Positions 45,366 through 53,996 of a stretch of 53,996 nt of DNA are shown here, in pieces (position 1 is the first letter of the stretch; every line of letters begins with the position of its first letter). Below the pieces are notes generated by a model. It did no database searches. It worked only from the letters and a program-made list of their open reading frames with translations, and was not told the DNA's origin. This stretch comes from Marinobacter halodurans. Lineage in GTDB: Bacteria > Pseudomonadota > Gammaproteobacteria > Pseudomonadales > Oleiphilaceae. The stretch covers positions 1 through 53,996 of the forward strand of contig NZ_SJDL01000038.1 of assembly GCF_004327985.1 (NCBI RefSeq), read 5' to 3'. A program made the translations under genes and the position numbers.

Positions 45366-46744
45366 TGATCATGACCGCAGCGGCCGTTGCCGCCGCATTG
45401 CTCGTCTTTACCTGGCTGGGCCTGCGCGCCCGTTTCGCGGACGGCGGCCTGGACGACTACGTCACCGCCCGCAACTCCCAGGGCGCCCAGGCCCTGGGGC
45501 TGTCTTTCCTGGCGTCCGGCATGGGCGGCTGGATCCTGTTTGCGCCGCCCGAAGTGGGCGCCATGGTGGGCCCCGTTGCCCTGGCCGGCTACGCCGTCGG
45601 TGCGGCCCTGCCGTTCCTGGTGTTCGCTGCCTGCGGCCCGGCCATCCGCCGTCACCTACCCGAAGGCCGCAGCATCGGCGAATTCGCCCAGGCCTGTTTC
45701 GGCACCGGCGTACGCCGCTGGGTGGCGCTGATTTCCGTACTCTACATGCTGTGTTTCCTGACCGCCGAGCTGACGGCGGTGGGCGCCATTACCGGACTGC
45801 TCACCGACCTCAACGGCAACCTCGCCATCCTCGGCGTGGCGGTCACCACGCTGGTCTACACCGCCTGGGGCGGATTGCGGGCGAGTCTGGTCACCGATCG
45901 CTGGCAGGGCCTGCTGCTGATTGCGCTGATCCTGCTGGTGGGCGCCGTTGCCCTCCCGGCCCTGCCGGATCCGTCGGCGGCCGCCAGCCTGCCACAGGTG
46001 CCCGTGACGGATGCCCTTGCGGTGGCCCTGACCCTGGTGATCGCGGTGACCGCTGCCAACCTGTTCCACCAGGGTTACTGGCAGCGCCTGTGGGCCGCAA
46101 GGGATGGCGCGGTGCTCGGGCGCGGTGCGATGCTTGGTGGTATTACGACGGTACTGGTGGTGGCGCTGGTCGGCGGCCTGGGTATCGCGGCGGCGCTCAG
46201 CGGCGCCGATCTGGGCTCGCCGCCGATTCCCTTCTTCGCCATGCTGCACAGCGCGCCGGGCTGGCTGGCGACCGCGGCCCTGGTGCTGGCCCTGACACTG
46301 GTGGCGTCCTCGGTCGATACCCTGCAGAACGGCCTTGCCTCGCTGGCCGTCACCGAAAAACGCGGGCTGTCGCTGACCGGCGCCCGCTGGTTGACGGTGC
46401 TGCTGATGGTGCCGGTTATCCTCATCGCACTGCAGGGCTATTCGGTGCTGCGCCTGTTCCTGATCGCCGACCTGCTCTGCGCCACGACTGTGATTCCGGT
46501 GCTGCTGGGCCTCTGGTCACGCATGACCACGACCGCCGCCGTCGCCGGAGCCGTGGCCGGCCTGATCGGTGCCGTCCTGCCGGACTGGATCGCTACGGGT
46601 AGCGCCATCGGCGGCCTGCATGCCGCCAGCTTCCCCGGCGGCGTGCCGACCCTGGCGCCGTTCCTCGGGGCTCTGGCGGCATCGGCGGTGGTCAGTGTCG
46701 GCCTGGGCCTGCTCCATCCCTATTCGGCAAAAACGACCGGCTAG
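45365..46744 (+). CDS. thiV: Sodium:solute symporter under TPP control (ThiV-like)
   Basis: 459 residues with about thirteen membrane spans, typical of the SSS family. The N-terminal LDDYVTARNSQGAQALGLSF resembles the PanF/ThiV branch. Because its only visible regulation is a TPP riboswitch, the likely substrate is thiamine or a precursor such as HMP. Comparative genomics has already assigned SSS carriers under THI elements (ThiV) to thiamine or precursor uptake. The start codon lies within riboswitch stem P1. No thiamine biosynthesis gene is in the window. Confidence 0.85.
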   Translation: MIMTAAAVAAALLVFTWLGLRARFADGGLDDYVTARNSQGAQALGLSFLASGMGGWILFAPPEVGAMVGPVALAGYAVGAALPFLVFAACGPAIRRHLPEGRSIGEFAQACFGTGVRRWVALISVLYMLCFLTAELTAVGAITGLLTDLNGNLAILGVAVTTLVYTAWGGLRASLVTDRWQGLLLIALILLVGAVALPALPDPSAAASLPQVPVTDALAVALTLVIAVTAANLFHQGYWQRLWAARDGAVLGRGAMLGGITTVLVVALVGGLGIAAALSGADLGSPPIPFFAMLHSAPGWLATAALVLALTLVASSVDTLQNGLASLAVTEKRGLSLTGARWLTVLLMVPVILIALQGYSVLRLFLIADLLCATTVIPVLLGLWSRMTTTAAVAGAVAGLIGAVLPDWIATGSAIGGLHAASFPGGVPTLAPFLGALAASAVVSVGLGLLHPYSAKTTG

Positions 46745-47057
46745 TCGCCCCTGAAACGCCGGTAGCCACCCTGCTATCGGCGCCTTTCCAATTCGGGTGT
46801 CCATACACGCAGACACTGTCTGCCCAGGCGGACACCCGAAGCACTCGTCCCAGACCCCGTTTCCTCGTGGGTTCGCGCCGGCCGGGTCTCTTCACCTGTC
46901 CGGATTTCCGGATGGTTTTCCTCTGACCCACCTCCACCTCATCCATGACATCCCTGTTTTACCAATGTTTTACTTTTTGGCACAGCATGCGCATAGGTGT
47001 TCCGGTGCTGGGCAGATTGCCCCTCCAACACAACAACAACAGCGCAAGGAGCACACC
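46745..47057 (+). other. Intergenic region with hairpins
   Basis: 313 bp without a gene. It holds a nested stem-loop: TTCGGGTGTCC (46792-46802) with GGACACCCGAA (46830-46840), enclosing GCAGAC-ACT-GTCTGC (46809-46823). CCGGTAGC/GCTATCGG lies just before it. No T-run follows. It may end thiV transcription or act as a leader of the next gene. The rest is AT-richer toward 46960 and probably holds the promoter. Confidence 0.5.
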
Positions 47058-49195
47058 ATGACGATTCGCCTCCCACTCATGGTGGCGATGGCTGCCTTCA
47101 GCCTCGCCGCCGGTACGGCCGATGCCCGGCCCATTGCCGGCATCAACCAGAAACCCGGCTTCCTGATCAGCGACATTGCCCATCGACGCTATGACGGGTC
47201 CGGCAACGACCTCTTGACCGGCGGCCTGGGTGCAGGTGGCCTGGCCAGCGGCACCGCGCCGGCACCAGCCGATCCGCTGAATCCCACCGCCGAAGAACTG
47301 CGCACCCTGGCCATCTACAACAAATACCGGGCGCTGGTGGACACCAGTGCCGGCGGTGGTTACGGGACGCTGTTCGGCCCGCAGGTGGACGCGGACGATG
47401 CCGAGGGGAAGATCCCGGGCGACGAGTATCTCGCCCTGATGACCCTGGACGGCAACGATGTACCGGCGACAGTCATGCTGCAGGTTCCCGACAGCTTCGA
47501 TCCCGCCAGTGCCTGCATGGTCACCGCACCGTCGTCCGGTTCCCGCGGGATTTACGGCGCCATCGGCACCGCCGGTGAATGGGGACTGAAGAAAGGTTGC
47601 GCGGTGATCTACACCGACAAGGGCACCGGGACCGGCGTCTTCAACCTGATAACCGGCGCCGGCCAGACCCTGCAAGGCCAGACCCTGCAAGGCCAGACGA
47701 CAGCCGATCCCGCAGCCCGGCTCCAGTTCCGGCCCGGGCTTTCAGCAGCGGAACTGGCAACGTTCAACGCCAACTGGCCGGATCGCTTTGCCGTCAAGCA
47801 CGCCCACTCGCAGGTCAACCCGGAGGCGGACTGGGGCCGGTACGTGCTCAGATCCATCGAATTCGGGTTCTATGTGCTGAATGAAACCTACGGCAAGCAA
47901 CTCCCCAACGGCAAGGTCCAGGTGACACTGAAACCGTCCAACACGCTGGTGATCGCCTCGTCGGTTTCCAACGGCGGCGGCGCCTCGGTGCGGGCAGCGG
48001 AGGAAGACCGCCGCGGCCTGATCGACGGGGTCGCCGTGTCTGAACCCAACGTGAACCCGACGGTGGATACGAGCTTCACCATCCGCCAGGGCAACGCCGC
48101 GCCGGTCAGAGATCACAGCCACAGCCTATTGGATTACACCACCGCCCTGGCGGTGTATCAGGGCTGCGCCAACCTGGCACCGGGCGTGAAGGATACGGCG
48201 CCGTTCAACGGGGTGCTCAACGACTTCACCGTGGATGACAACATCTGCAGCGTCCTGGCCGCCAGGGGTCTGGTCAGCGGGGCGGACACCGATGCCCGGG
48301 CCACCGACGCGCAGCGCATCCTCAACGAAACCTACGCCATCCAGCCGGAACAGGACCTGGTGGCTCCCAGCCACTTCGGCGCGGCGGTCGCCCAGAGCAT
48401 CAGCATGACCTACGCCAACGCCTACGGGCGCTTCGGGGTGACGGATCGTCTCTGCGGGCTGAGCTTCGCCGCCACCAACGCCAGTACCGGCGCAGTCGAG
48501 CCGCTTGCGGAGACCGCCGAGGCCACGCTGTTTGCCACCAGCAACGGCATTCCGCCGTCGGCCGGCATCAACCAGGTCTACGACGACGCCAGTGGCGGGC
48601 CGACCAACCTCAAGCTGAGCACGTCACCCTCCAGCGGCCTGCGGGACTATGGCCTGGATGCCCTGCTGTGCCTGCGCAGCCTGGCCCAGGGCGCGATGCG
48701 GTTACCGGAGCGCGCCTGTCGGGCGAACAGGCCGACCAGGCGCAACGGATTGCCGACGGCATTGACGCCATCCGTGCCAGCGGCGACCTGCACGGCATCC
48801 CGACGGTGATCGTGACCGGGCGCTCCGATGCCATCCTGCCCATCAACCACACGTCGCGGCCCTACTTCGGGCTCAACCGGACCGTCGAGGGAAACAGCAG
48901 CCAGCTGTACTACTACGAAGTGCTCAACGGCCATCACCTGGATGCCTTCAATGCCTTCCCCGGCTTTAACGAGCGCTACATTCCGCTGCACCGCTACTAC
49001 CTGGAGGGGCTGGACCTGATGTACGCGCACCTGACCAAAGGCGCGGCGCTGCCGCCGAGCCAGGTGGTCCGGACCACGCCGAGGGGTGCCGGCGCACCGG
49101 CCATCACCGAAGCCAACGTGCCGGCGATCGCTGAAACGCCGGACGCGGCCGACCGGATTGTGTTCGAGGAGAAGGAAGTGCGTATTCCGGATTAG
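47058..49195 (+). pseudogene. 3-hydroxybutyrate oligomer hydrolase, frameshifted
   Basis: ATG 47058 has AAGGAG upstream; a signal peptide covers about 1-23. The frame runs to 48809, but from about 48693 the sequence matches the family only in another frame, which continues to TAG 49195 ([17 protein letters not shown], then [32 protein letters not shown] and [12 protein letters not shown]). A single missing base near 48693-48697 explains it and restores 712 residues, near the usual 690-700. The lipase-type Ser is S304 in SSVSNGG. The family hydrolyses D-3-hydroxybutyrate oligomers in PHB turnover. Truncated at about 584 residues it would lose the conserved end, including a probable catalytic His; it may be a sequencing error. 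Confidence 0.85.
47661..47697 (+). repeat. 15-bp tandem duplication in the hydrolase gene
   Basis: GGCCAGACCCTGCAA occurs twice in direct tandem (47661-47675 and 47676-47690) followed by a partial third copy. It adds QTLQG to the protein near residue 203. The length is a multiple of three, so it keeps the frame. Confidence 0.9.
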
Positions 49196-49220
49196 CGCCG
49201 GGGCGATCCAGCGGCGCCTT
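49195..49220 (+). terminator. Weak stem-loop after the hydrolase gene
   Basis: GCGCCG (49195-49200) pairs with CGGCGC (49212-49217) and is followed by CTTATTACT. It lies between two convergent genes and overlaps the stop codon of the hydrolase. Confidence 0.35.
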
Positions 49221-49221
49221 A

Positions 49222-49566
49222 TTACTCCAGGTCAATGCGGCGGATGGCCTGACGCAGGAAATCCGCCCGGGCCTGGAGTCGTTGGCGCCGTTCGGGATTG
49301 CGGCTTGCTTCGTACTGGCTTTCCACACCCTCGAGCTCCTGCGACAGCCAGCCGCGGATCATAATGTAGTAGCGGCTGTCGGTGCCGTAGCGAACGAGGG
49401 TGTCGAGGGATTCCGGATCGGCCGGCCGGTCGATGGCGGCATCCACCGCCTGCACCATGTGGCCGATCCGTTCGGCCTCGCTGGTCGGCTGCGTCTGACA
49501 GCCGGCCAAAACAGCCGTCAGGGCAATCGCCAGCAATAGGGAAGAATGGCGCATCCGTTCTGTCAT
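49222..49566 (-). CDS. Small lipoprotein of unknown function
   Basis: 114 residues. The signal peptide ends in a lipobox (AVLAGC) near residue 23, so the mature protein is lipid-anchored. The rest is helical and charged (VESQYEASRNPERRQRLQAR). I recognise no family. It is the last gene of a minus-strand run whose members are 28-53 bp or less apart. Confidence 0.75.
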   Translation of the reverse strand: MTERMRHSSLLLAIALTAVLAGCQTQPTSEAERIGHMVQAVDAAIDRPADPESLDTLVRYGTDSRYYIMIRGWLSQELEGVESQYEASRNPERRQRLQARADFLRQAIRRIDLE

Positions 49567-49603
49567 GACATGGTGTCCTGTCAGCGAGCACCAGGCGGTG
49601 CGG

Positions 49604-50107
49604 TTACGGCAACTGGTCCAGCACCGCCTGACAGGCCTCTTCCTGATTCAGGGCATCACAGTCGACAATGATGTCGGCATAGCGCCGGTACAGGGCGTTG
49701 CGTTCAGCGAACAACTCTTCGATGGTCTGGTCCGGACGCTTGGAAATGCCCCGCAGGCTGTAGTCCCCGATGCGATGCTGGACTGTGGACAACGATACAT
49801 CGAGAAACACCACCCGGCCATTTGTCTTCAGGTGCGACATGGCCGCCTCGCTGTAGACGGCACTGCCCCCGGTGGAGATGACCGCACCGCTGGCATGCAG
49901 GTCGCACAGGACCCGCTCCTCGATGTGGCGCAGGGCCTGGTAGCCGGTGCCATCGACGATCTCCTGCAGGGTCTTGCCTTCTGCCGACTGGATCAGCAGG
50001 TCGGTATCGATGAATTCCATGGCGGTGCGCTTGGCCAGCAGGACACCGACCGTGCTCTTTCCCGAGCCGGGCATGCCGATGAGGACAATGTTGGGATGTT
50101 CGTTCAT
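49604..50107 (-). CDS. aroK: Shikimate kinase-like protein
   Basis: 167 residues. Walker A GMPGSGKST (11-19), the Asp pair in FIDTDLLI and a lid region with Arg near 120 match shikimate kinases, which phosphorylate shikimate in aromatic amino acid synthesis. The usual GGG of the shikimate site is STGGSAVY here, so one Gly is Ser. It is probably a second, divergent copy rather than the housekeeping gene, which usually sits next to aroB; aroB is absent here. Confidence 0.8.
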   Translation of the reverse strand: MNEHPNIVLIGMPGSGKSTVGVLLAKRTAMEFIDTDLLIQSAEGKTLQEIVDGTGYQALRHIEERVLCDLHASGAVISTGGSAVYSEAAMSHLKTNGRVVFLDVSLSTVQHRIGDYSLRGISKRPDQTIEELFAERNALYRRYADIIVDCDALNQEEACQAVLDQLP

Positions 50108-50144
50108 TGCAGGGACTTCCAGTCAATCAGCGGAATGGGGGCGC

Positions 50145-51122
50145 CTATGATACCGGGGCCGGTCGCAGCGTGCTTGCCTGCAAGCGCCCTGTCGCGGCAT
50201 CCCATTCCCAGAAGCGGTCCGGGCGCAGGTGGACGCCGCCGATCCAGCGGTTGCGGATCATCAGGTCTCCTGCCGAAGCCTGGCCGGCCAGGACGAGTCG
50301 ACCCTTGGCTGTCAGTTGGAAGCGTTGTGCCGGATCCACCTGCCAGGCGGGCAGCTCGCTGTCGGTCACCAGCAACGGCTCCTCACCGTCGCTCAGGTTG
50401 TGCAGCAGCCAGCGAAACCCCAGATCGCCCATGAAGCGGCGCTCCTCGGTGTTCTGGACTTCGCCGAACAGCGGGCCGAAGGTATCTTCCCCCTGGCCAA
50501 TCAGGCTCAGGGCATGGTAGGCGGTGCGCGATAACCCCGTATGGGGCTGGGGGTATTCTTCCAGCAGGCGGCGGACCGCGCCGTCAAAAAACGGCAGGGC
50601 GCCGGTGTCCGCATCGAGCAAACCGGCCCAGCGCTCCGGCGTGTCCGCGCGAAAGGCCGCCCAGGCCACCTGCGCCAGGCCCAACTGGGCGGCACTCACC
50701 GGCCGCTCCGCCTCCAGGTAGCGCTCAACCAGCTCGGGCGAGGCCGTGCCCAGGTAGTCATCCAGCGTCAGCAGCGTGACCGGTACCGACGGGGGATGGG
50801 CCGCCAGCCAGTCCAGGATTTGCAATAGCTGCAGTTGATCGTAGAGGTCGTGTTCAAACCAGAGGCGAATGCGGTCATACTCACCGCACTGCGCGAGCCA
50901 CGCATCCCGGACCTCGAAATCCGCCTGCTCCAGCGGTGCCCAGCCCCGCTCGCTGATAAAGCGCGCCCGCAACACCGACAGGCCGGTCAGATCGAGGCCG
51001 TCCGGAACCGGGCCTTCATGCAGGATGTCCCGCCAAGGCAGCCAGTCCCCCGGTTGCCCGGCCCGGGTCAGGACCTCGACGGCACAGTCCCCGTTGGTGA
51101 TGTTGAGTATGCGCTCGGCCAT
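50145..51122 (-). CDS. DUF1835 domain protein
   Basis: 325 residues, soluble. The N-terminal DUF1835 domain begins RILNITNGDCAVEVLTRAG and includes WRDILHEGPVP. The LWFEHDLYDQLQLLQILDWL segment is typical of the family. Function unknown. ATG 51122 has GAGG 7 nt upstream; TTG 51125 is less likely. It ends 37 bp before the shikimate kinase gene and begins 9 bp after the META gene. Confidence 0.87.
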   Translation of the reverse strand: MAERILNITNGDCAVEVLTRAGQPGDWLPWRDILHEGPVPDGLDLTGLSVLRARFISERGWAPLEQADFEVRDAWLAQCGEYDRIRLWFEHDLYDQLQLLQILDWLAAHPPSVPVTLLTLDDYLGTASPELVERYLEAERPVSAAQLGLAQVAWAAFRADTPERWAGLLDADTGALPFFDGAVRRLLEEYPQPHTGLSRTAYHALSLIGQGEDTFGPLFGEVQNTEERRFMGDLGFRWLLHNLSDGEEPLLVTDSELPAWQVDPAQRFQLTAKGRLVLAGQASAGDLMIRNRWIGGVHLRPDRFWEWDAATGRLQASTLRPAPVS

Positions 51123-51131
51123 CAACGAACC

Positions 51132-51971
51132 TCAGAGCTGGTCGCCGGAGACGAACTGCAGCACCACCTCGTTGTCCTTATCCAGCAATTGCAGTAACGG
51201 TCCCTGGATCCGGTAATGGGTCACGGCCCGCAGGGCTTTCTGGTAAGCGTCTTCCTGCTCCATTCCCTTGAAACAGGCTATCATGGTGGAGGCCAGCGGG
51301 CCGAACTGCAGTTGATCGCCATTGAGGGTGTAATGGCCCGCGAACTGGTTGCAACCGGAGAAGCCAGAAATCCGCTGACCTTCCTCGGACAGGACCATGT
51401 TCAGTTTACGCTGGTCCGTTTCCTGGCTGATGGGGTCGTCATGAATGCGCGTCAGTTCCCAAAAGGTGCCGATCAGGCTATTGCGGGCGCTGTCGGCGCG
51501 GGCCATCTCGGCGATGGTGCCGCTGGCCCGGCTCACCAGGATAGCCACCGGTCCGGTATCGCCGGGCAGCTCAACCGGATGGGCCTCGGTGCTCATGAAC
51601 AGCAACCGGTCATCCAATGTGACCTTGGCCCGCAGGTTATAGTGACGCCCCTCGATCACCTGGTCGGGCTCGTAGGACAGGGTGAAGCTCCAGGGCGGGG
51701 CGCCTTCGGCCCTGAACTGCATGTCGGCCACGGGCTCGGCCGGCGCATCGGCCAGGGACACGTCTTCCAGCGCCACCGTGACCTGGGCGTCGGGCGGCAA
51801 CATCATGCGCTCCCGGTATGTCACCGTCCCCTCAATCTGACGCGTCTTCGACGCCTGGAAGCGTTCCATCATCGGGGCGCACCCCGACATGGCGCCGGCG
51901 GTGACCAGTGCCAACGCGGCCAGGGCGATGCCCCGCCAGGTCCCGCCACACGCTCGTTTACCCTGCATCAT
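51132..51971 (-). CDS. Lipoprotein with YbaY-like and META domains
   Basis: 279 residues from ATG 51971 (MMQGKRACG), with GGAGG upstream; a longer frame to 52010 is less likely. The signal ends in AGAMSGC, a lipobox. The middle (about 50-150) resembles YbaY/DUF4377-like beta-sheet domains, with TVTYRERMMLPPDAQVTVAL. The C-terminus (about 165-279) is META/HslJ-like, with FWELTRI and ISGFSGCNQFAGHY. HslJ proteins are outer-membrane lipoproteins linked to heat shock and novobiocin resistance. Confidence 0.85.
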   Translation of the reverse strand: MMQGKRACGGTWRGIALAALALVTAGAMSGCAPMMERFQASKTRQIEGTVTYRERMMLPPDAQVTVALEDVSLADAPAEPVADMQFRAEGAPPWSFTLSYEPDQVIEGRHYNLRAKVTLDDRLLFMSTEAHPVELPGDTGPVAILVSRASGTIAEMARADSARNSLIGTFWELTRIHDDPISQETDQRKLNMVLSEEGQRISGFSGCNQFAGHYTLNGDQLQFGPLASTMIACFKGMEQEDAYQKALRAVTHYRIQGPLLQLLDKDNEVVLQFVSGDQL

Positions 51972-52024
51972 CCTGATTCCTCCTTCCAAATATGGATATA
52001 GGATAGTCATGACAAACCGGTTAA

Positions 52025-52438
52025 TCAGATTTTTACCTTACCCCTGAGTTGTTTGGTACGCCCGCGCTCGGTTTTACGATCCATGCGCTTGCGCTGGGAA
52101 CTGCGGGTGGGGCGGGTGGCCCGGCGCGCCTTGCGCGGACGGGCGACGCTGCGGATCAGTGCCCGCAGCCGCTCCAACGCATCCTCCCGGTTCTGCTCCT
52201 GGGTGCGGAACTGCTGGGCCTTGATGATGATCACGCCGTCCTTGGTGATGCGCTGGTCCGCCAGCGCCAGCAGCTGTTGCTTGTAGAATTCCGGCAACGA
52301 CGACGCCCGCACATCGAAGCGCAGATGGATTGCCGTCGACGTCTTGTTCACGTTCTGGCCCCCGGCGCCTTGCGAGCGGATGGCACTCAGCTCGATCTCG
52401 GATTCCGGCAATGTCACGTTGCGGGAAATCTCCAGCAT
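52025..52438 (-). CDS. arfB: Peptidyl-tRNA hydrolase ArfB
   Basis: 137 residues. The release-factor-like domain has the catalytic GGQ in SQGAGGQNVNKT (about residues 25-29) and a C-terminal Arg/Lys-rich tail that enters the ribosome mRNA channel. It releases peptides from ribosomes stalled on mRNAs without a stop codon. CAGGAG lies 5 nt before ATG 52438. It follows mtgA by 28 bp. Confidence 0.94.
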   Translation of the reverse strand: MLEISRNVTLPESEIELSAIRSQGAGGQNVNKTSTAIHLRFDVRASSLPEFYKQQLLALADQRITKDGVIIIKAQQFRTQEQNREDALERLRALIRSVARPRKARRATRPTRSSQRKRMDRKTERGRTKQLRGKVKI

Positions 52439-52466
52439 CCAGACTCCTGTATCGGTTGTGCAACGG

Positions 52467-53174
52467 TCAATCGGCCGCCACCAGCGGCTTCACCAGCGCG
52501 GGTCCGCCCAGTTGACTCATCTGGCGCAGGATCCAGTCCACCCGCTGCCAGACGTAGGCCGACGGCCGCGCGGCACTCAGCGCCTTGGGATTGGGCAGCA
52601 CCGCCGCCAGCCGGGCCGCCTGGCTGGCACTGAGCCGGCTGGCGTGAATGCCATAGAAGCGCAGGCTGGCCGCTTCCACACCGTACACGCCGTCGCCGAA
52701 TTCGGCCACGTTGAGGTACACCTCCATGATGCGCCGCTTGTTCCAGAGCGCCTCCATACCCAGCGTCAGGCCCGCTTCCAGCCCCTTGCGTATCAGCTGG
52801 CGGCCGTTCCACAGGAACAGGTTCTTGGCGGTTTGCTGGGAAATGGTACTGGCGCCACGCAGGCTGTCGCCCTGCTGGTAGTCCTCCACCGCGGTGGCGA
52901 TGGCGTTCAGGTCCAGTCCCCAGTGCTGGAGGAAACGCTGGTCTTCGCTGGCCATTACGGCCAACGGCATCCACGGCGATATCCGCTGGATCGGCACCCA
53001 GTTCTGCACCTGACGACGCCCGGGATGGGCAATGTGATCGGCGATCATGAACGCCGTGGTCGGGGGATTGACGAAGCGCAACACGCCAATCACCGCCAGC
53101 ATGAACAACACCAGCCCACAAAGGGGGTACAGCAGCCACCGGGCCGCGCGTTTCCAGCCTGATTGTCGCGCCAC
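52467..53174 (-). CDS. mtgA: Monofunctional peptidoglycan transglycosylase
   Basis: 235 residues. One N-terminal membrane span (about 10-30) anchors the GT51 domain. The catalytic Glu lies in [13 protein letters not shown], and the second motif is [17 protein letters not shown]. It polymerises lipid II into glycan strands in the periplasm. The start is GTG 53174; AGGAG lies 14 nt away, which is long. It begins the minus-strand run that continues with arfB. Confidence 0.94.
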   Translation of the reverse strand: MARQSGWKRAARWLLYPLCGLVLFMLAVIGVLRFVNPPTTAFMIADHIAHPGRRQVQNWVPIQRISPWMPLAVMASEDQRFLQHWGLDLNAIATAVEDYQQGDSLRGASTISQQTAKNLFLWNGRQLIRKGLEAGLTLGMEALWNKRRIMEVYLNVAEFGDGVYGVEAASLRFYGIHASRLSASQAARLAAVLPNPKALSAARPSAYVWQRVDWILRQMSQLGGPALVKPLVAAD

Positions 53175-53417
53175 GCGTGAATCTCACTCCTGAATCGTCA
53201 GACGATGGGCTAATCATCATGCCCGGACCAACGGCCAGGTCAAGGGGCTGACTCCGCTCGCCAACTTACGACGCCTCTGACTGGCTCTCCCACAACATGG
53301 CCAAGGGTGGCAAATGGCATCACTCTCATTTACGATCAGGCATTCAATGCACGGACGCATGGGCATACGGATATGGAGCATCAATCGCCTGCAGATCGAG
53401 AGGGCGGGAACGCCGTG
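53175..53417. other. Intergenic region before the DUF4123 gene
   Basis: About 240 bp, AT-richer toward 53330. It holds the promoter of mtgA on one side and of the DUF4123 gene on the other. I found no clear dyad or terminator. An ATG at 53373 is in frame with the DUF4123 gene (MEHQSPADREGG) and could be its start. Confidence 0.4.
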
Positions 53418-53996
53418 ATGTTTGAAGCACTCACGGACCTGCCGCCGCTGGAATCCCCCCTGTTTCTGGTTCACCAGGCTCTCCGGCCTGACGCGCTGCG
53501 CCGACTTTACGAGCAGGAGCCGCAGCCACGGCTACGCTTTGTCTACCAGGGGACAACCCAGGACGAAGCCAAACTCGCCGGCCCCATGCTGATCGACGCC
53601 AACCAGCCGGCCGCCGAACCTTACTTTCTAAAAGGCGTTCGCGAAGGCTGGGCGATGGCGCTGGTCGGCCCCGGGCTTACCCTTGACGCAGCCAACACCC
53701 ATTTCAAAACCCTCCTCTGGACCCAGACTCCCCGGGGCAAGGCCCTGTTCAATTTCGCCCTGCCCGACGCGTTGGGCGGCCTCGGAGACTCGTTGGACTC
53801 CTCGCAGTTGAACCGGTTGCTAGGTCCCCTGCATCGCCTGATCGGCTCGACCGACGGCCAATTCTGGCAGTTTCGCCGTAACCAGCCGGGGCGAGCAATG
53901 GCCGAAGCGGACCCGCTGACATTGACCCCGGAGAACCTGCAGCACATGGCCCGCCAGCGCCGGCATCGGCTGGCCAGGGCACTTTCCAGACATTAT
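53418..53996 (+). CDS. DUF4123 protein, type VI effector chaperone (partial)
   Basis: 193 residues to the window edge, with no stop codon. From ATG 53418 (MFEALTDLPPLESPLFLVHQ) the sequence shows DUF4123 features: a short N-terminal helix, LAGPMLID near residue 55, a LNRLLGPLHRLIGS stretch and an FWQFRRNQPG region. DUF4123 proteins (Tap/TEC) load effectors onto VgrG in type VI secretion and are usually encoded between vgrG and the effector. GAGAGGG lies 13 nt upstream; an alternative start is ATG 53373. Its partner effector would lie beyond the right edge. Confidence 0.72.
   Translation, partial: MFEALTDLPPLESPLFLVHQALRPDALRRLYEQEPQPRLRFVYQGTTQDEAKLAGPMLIDANQPAAEPYFLKGVREGWAMALVGPGLTLDAANTHFKTLLWTQTPRGKALFNFALPDALGGLGDSLDSSQLNRLLGPLHRLIGSTDGQFWQFRRNQPGRAMAEADPLTLTPENLQHMARQRRHRLARALSRHY

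Noticed and set aside
46797-47057. Longer N-terminus for the oligomer hydrolase
   Set aside because: It would put the signal peptide inside the protein; ATG 47058 has AAGGAG and begins a proper signal sequence.

Overview
The window is about 64% GC and gene-dense, with gammaproteobacterial gene content. It carries a complete histidine-utilisation cluster with a divergent HutC, a fused fructose phosphotransferase operon, ArfB, MtgA, TrxC, MtfA, a TPP-riboswitch-controlled symporter, an EctC-like protein and an NhaC-type carrier. Together these suggest a marine or halotolerant heterotroph, perhaps related to Marinobacter. That placement is inferred from content and style only. No rRNA, tRNA or CRISPR array was seen.

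Layout. 1-800 is gene-poor and RNA-rich: the 5' part of a group II intron (minus strand) behind an intrinsic terminator, a possible short RNA, a 31-codon ORF and an attenuator-like leader before a small gene. 1109-5649 is an operon of a 7TM-DISM hybrid histidine kinase, a small membrane protein and a stand-alone receiver protein. 5795-19898 holds mostly housekeeping or uncharacterised genes: a lipoprotein, a beta-lactamase-fold hydrolase, MtfA, a diguanylate cyclase, a CBS-domain membrane protein, DUF1415, a DUF2868/DUF3482 GTPase pair, an orphan EctC, TerC and a DUF4124 metalloprotease. 20062-21975 has an ornithine/lysine decarboxylase with a terminator-like hairpin in its leader, and a divergent MOSC protein. 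21925-28670 is the fructose regulon: Cra/FruR, then fruB(EIIA-HPr-EI)-fruK-fruA behind Cra-like operators.

28736-34484 contains a DUF3185 protein, a LysR regulator divergent from a DMT exporter, an acyltransferase, ExoD and NhaC. 34648-40975 is hutI-hutG-hutU-hutH, divergent from hutC, with two HutC-like operators. NhaC follows hutH in the same direction and may serve histidine or urocanate uptake. A 262-bp MITE-like element with perfect terminal inverted repeats sits exactly at the hutC stop codon. 41334-46744 holds TrxC, a Baeyer-Villiger-type monooxygenase, a two-TM ion channel, a periplasmic metallo-beta-lactamase-fold protein and a TPP riboswitch with a ThiV-like symporter. 47058-49195 is a frameshifted 3-hydroxybutyrate-oligomer hydrolase. 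49222-53174 is a minus-strand run: lipoprotein, shikimate kinase-like protein, DUF1835 protein, META-type lipoprotein, ArfB and MtgA. The right edge cuts a DUF4123 gene, which suggests a type VI secretion effector module just outside.

The leads I rate highest are the leader RNA at 584-767, the decarboxylase leader, the MITE-like element at hutC, the riboswitch whose P1 stem includes the start codon, and the DUF2868-GTPase pair.
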